Of a stretch of 64,000 bases of DNA, positions 62,501 through 64,000 are shown piece by piece. The notes under the pieces were generated by a model. That model did no database searches. It had not been told where the DNA came from and worked only from the letters and a program-made list of their open reading frames with translations. The DNA is from Rostratula benghalensis (taxonomy: Eukaryota > Chordata > Aves > Charadriiformes > Rostratulidae). The DNA lies in assembly GCA_013399305.1 (NCBI GenBank), contig VXAI01000181.1, positions 674,891-738,890 of the forward strand, given 5' to 3'. Within the stretch, counting starts at the first letter, position 1, and each line of letters opens with the position of its first letter. A program made the translations under genes and the position numbers.

Positions 62501-64000
62501 CAGTTTGGCTCCAACTAGTAAATTCTGCAGAACTCAGATCAAATCTTGTGCAACAGGAAAAAGACACTTTAGGCTGTCTTCCCTTTTGCTTCATCTGAAC
62601 AAATGTTTGATAGATTCAGGCAAAACAGAAAAATACCAAAGATTACTAAATCCTTTTTCTACATGCACAAAAATCACTCATTTCAGAACTCTATAAAGTG
62701 ATGAGAAAGCTAGCAAAATCCAAAGAAGCCACAAAAGAGACTAAAACCAGGAGCTGTTTCCCAACCAAGAGAGCCAATTTAAAAGTACAGCATTAAACAT
62801 TTCCTTTTTTATATCTTTATAGTCCTCCAAAATGCAAAAAGTAAGTTCACACACAGAGAATTTCTATTACTCTCCTTGAACTGCACAGGCAATTATTATA
62901 CAATATATAATATAGGCTTCAAGAACAAATATTGTCTCAAATAGCAACAGCTTTCATTAAATACTGTAAATGCTTTCCTGACACACAAATAGATTTAAAA
63001 TTTGGAAACAAAGCCACTTCTTTCAAGTCATACATTCAGGCTGCAAAATATTTCTAGTAGAAATAAACAGTATCTTTTCATTAGGATTTGACTGAATCCT
63101 GTACTATTTATTACCAGGCAAATGAAATGCCTTTTGATTTCCTAGTATATGTTTCTTTAATTCTTAAGAAAAAAAGCCAGGATATTATGGTTAAGGTTGG
63201 TAGAGGGCAAGAGAACATATATATGGAACAAGAAGCGGAACCATTTGCATTTGGCTATTCATTTTAACCCCATTATGGTATGAAAGCCACACAAAGGAGG
63301 TTGGATAATATTTTGTTTAGCGAAATCAAATACCCCCTGAGCAGATATTTTCCTGTATGCAGAGCATTTGCTTTCTCCCTTCCCCCAAACAGCTATGCCA
63401 GGATAGACGCTGTTTTCTCACATGGCAAGCCCTTTAAACGACAAGTCGTCTTTCATCCCTGAAAGCTGAGACACCGACACATCACAGTACGGACGGCACA
63501 GATCAAAACTGTCCTCTCTCCCATGGCATTTGGTGCAGGAAGCACAGGCAACACTATATTCTGCTTAAAGACAAAATCTGAAGTATTCAAATTTCACACG
63601 TTCTGCAGTGGGCACTTCACGTCTCTGGGAAAAGGGGGCACCGGGCAGAACTCCAGAATGTCACCATCCCTCAACCAGTTTGCCTTTCCTGCACACAAAA
63701 CCATCCCAGTGGTACCATCCGACACTCAAACAACACCCAAAGGGATGGGGAATGGTCAGGAGTTGTACCAGTGTAAGGGAACAAAACGAAACACCTCTCC
63801 CGGGTCTTTAAGGCCCCACGTGTCCGTTAAGTCCCAATGAAGTCATCGAGAAGAACTGCATTTCTCAGCTCTGCAGGGTAAGATATTCTGGGACATTTGG
63901 CACTGAAATTGTTTTCAGTGAAAGGACTCCCCTGGTTCACTTGTAGGTGAAACATACCTGGAAACAAAGTACCAACATTATTTTCTATTTAAAAAAAAAA
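59553..64000. other. Unique AT-rich non-coding DNA
   Basis: No gene or repeat family is recognised. An A17 run lies at about 62130-62146. Frames of 84-105 codons at 59982-60284 and 63523-63840 (+) show no domain. The window ends in an A10 run (63991-64000), which continues beyond the edge. Confidence 0.6.

Noticed and set aside
1..64000. tRNA, rRNA, endogenous retrovirus or complete gene
   Set aside because: No cloverleaf with A/B boxes, no rRNA block, no paired LTRs and no gag/pol-like frames were seen on reading both strands. A tool-based search could still find small RNAs.

Overview
The window is vertebrate nuclear DNA, almost certainly from a bird. The marker is the dominant repeat family. 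CR1 LINE fragments are scattered on both strands. Intact 3' ends carry the octamer-type ATTCTATGATTCT terminus, with GGTTGGAAGGGACCT next to it when read in reverse. Alu, L1 and B1-type repeats are absent. A few much older amniote repeats (ancient CR1, a MIR-like SINE, a palindromic MITE) are also visible. The DNA is AT-rich with many poly-A/poly-T runs and simple repeats. Nothing is bacterial: no operons, no ribosome binding sites, and no long ORF with recognisable domains.

I find no complete protein-coding gene. The longest open frames (up to 232 codons) sit in GC-rich or repeat DNA, have no recognisable domain and often overlap an equally open frame on the other strand. The window is best read as intergenic or deep intronic sequence. 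Three stretches could be exons on splice-signal grounds only, all unproven: 2811-2990 (+, inside an old CR1), 10922-11119 (-, candidate terminal exon) and 40981-41033 (-).

Layout. 1-2.8 kb: unique DNA. 2.8-4.0 kb: a decayed CR1 followed by a younger CR1, both +. 5.9-6.7 kb: the longest young CR1 (-). 9.0 and 11.6 kb: two short CR1 3' ends (-). 14.7-15.1 kb: CR1 (+) with a large internal deletion. 19.5 kb: short CR1 end (-). 22.3-23.2 kb: local GC-rich block. 25-28 kb: G-rich, TA, A/C-only and (AC)14 simple repeats. 31.2 kb: CR1 (+). 34.3 kb: 58-nt pyrimidine tract. 38.1 and 41.8 kb: two closely related CR1 copies in inverted orientation. 46.9 kb: CR1 (+) of the same subfamily as the 3.5 kb copy. 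48.4 kb: MIR-like SINE. 50.5 and 53.1 kb: ancient CR1 copies (-). 51.6 kb: a CR1 tail (+). 57.0 kb: 22-bp tandem repeat. 59.4 kb: palindromic MITE with a TTA duplication. The rest is unique AT-rich DNA in which I can name nothing.

Identified CR1 makes up about 5.4 kb, roughly 8% of the window by my hand-drawn boundaries. All copies are 5'-truncated and none can encode a working reverse transcriptase. Repeat identities come from recalled family consensus patterns, not from a database search. Boundaries are approximate, about 5-20 bases for young copies and more for old ones.
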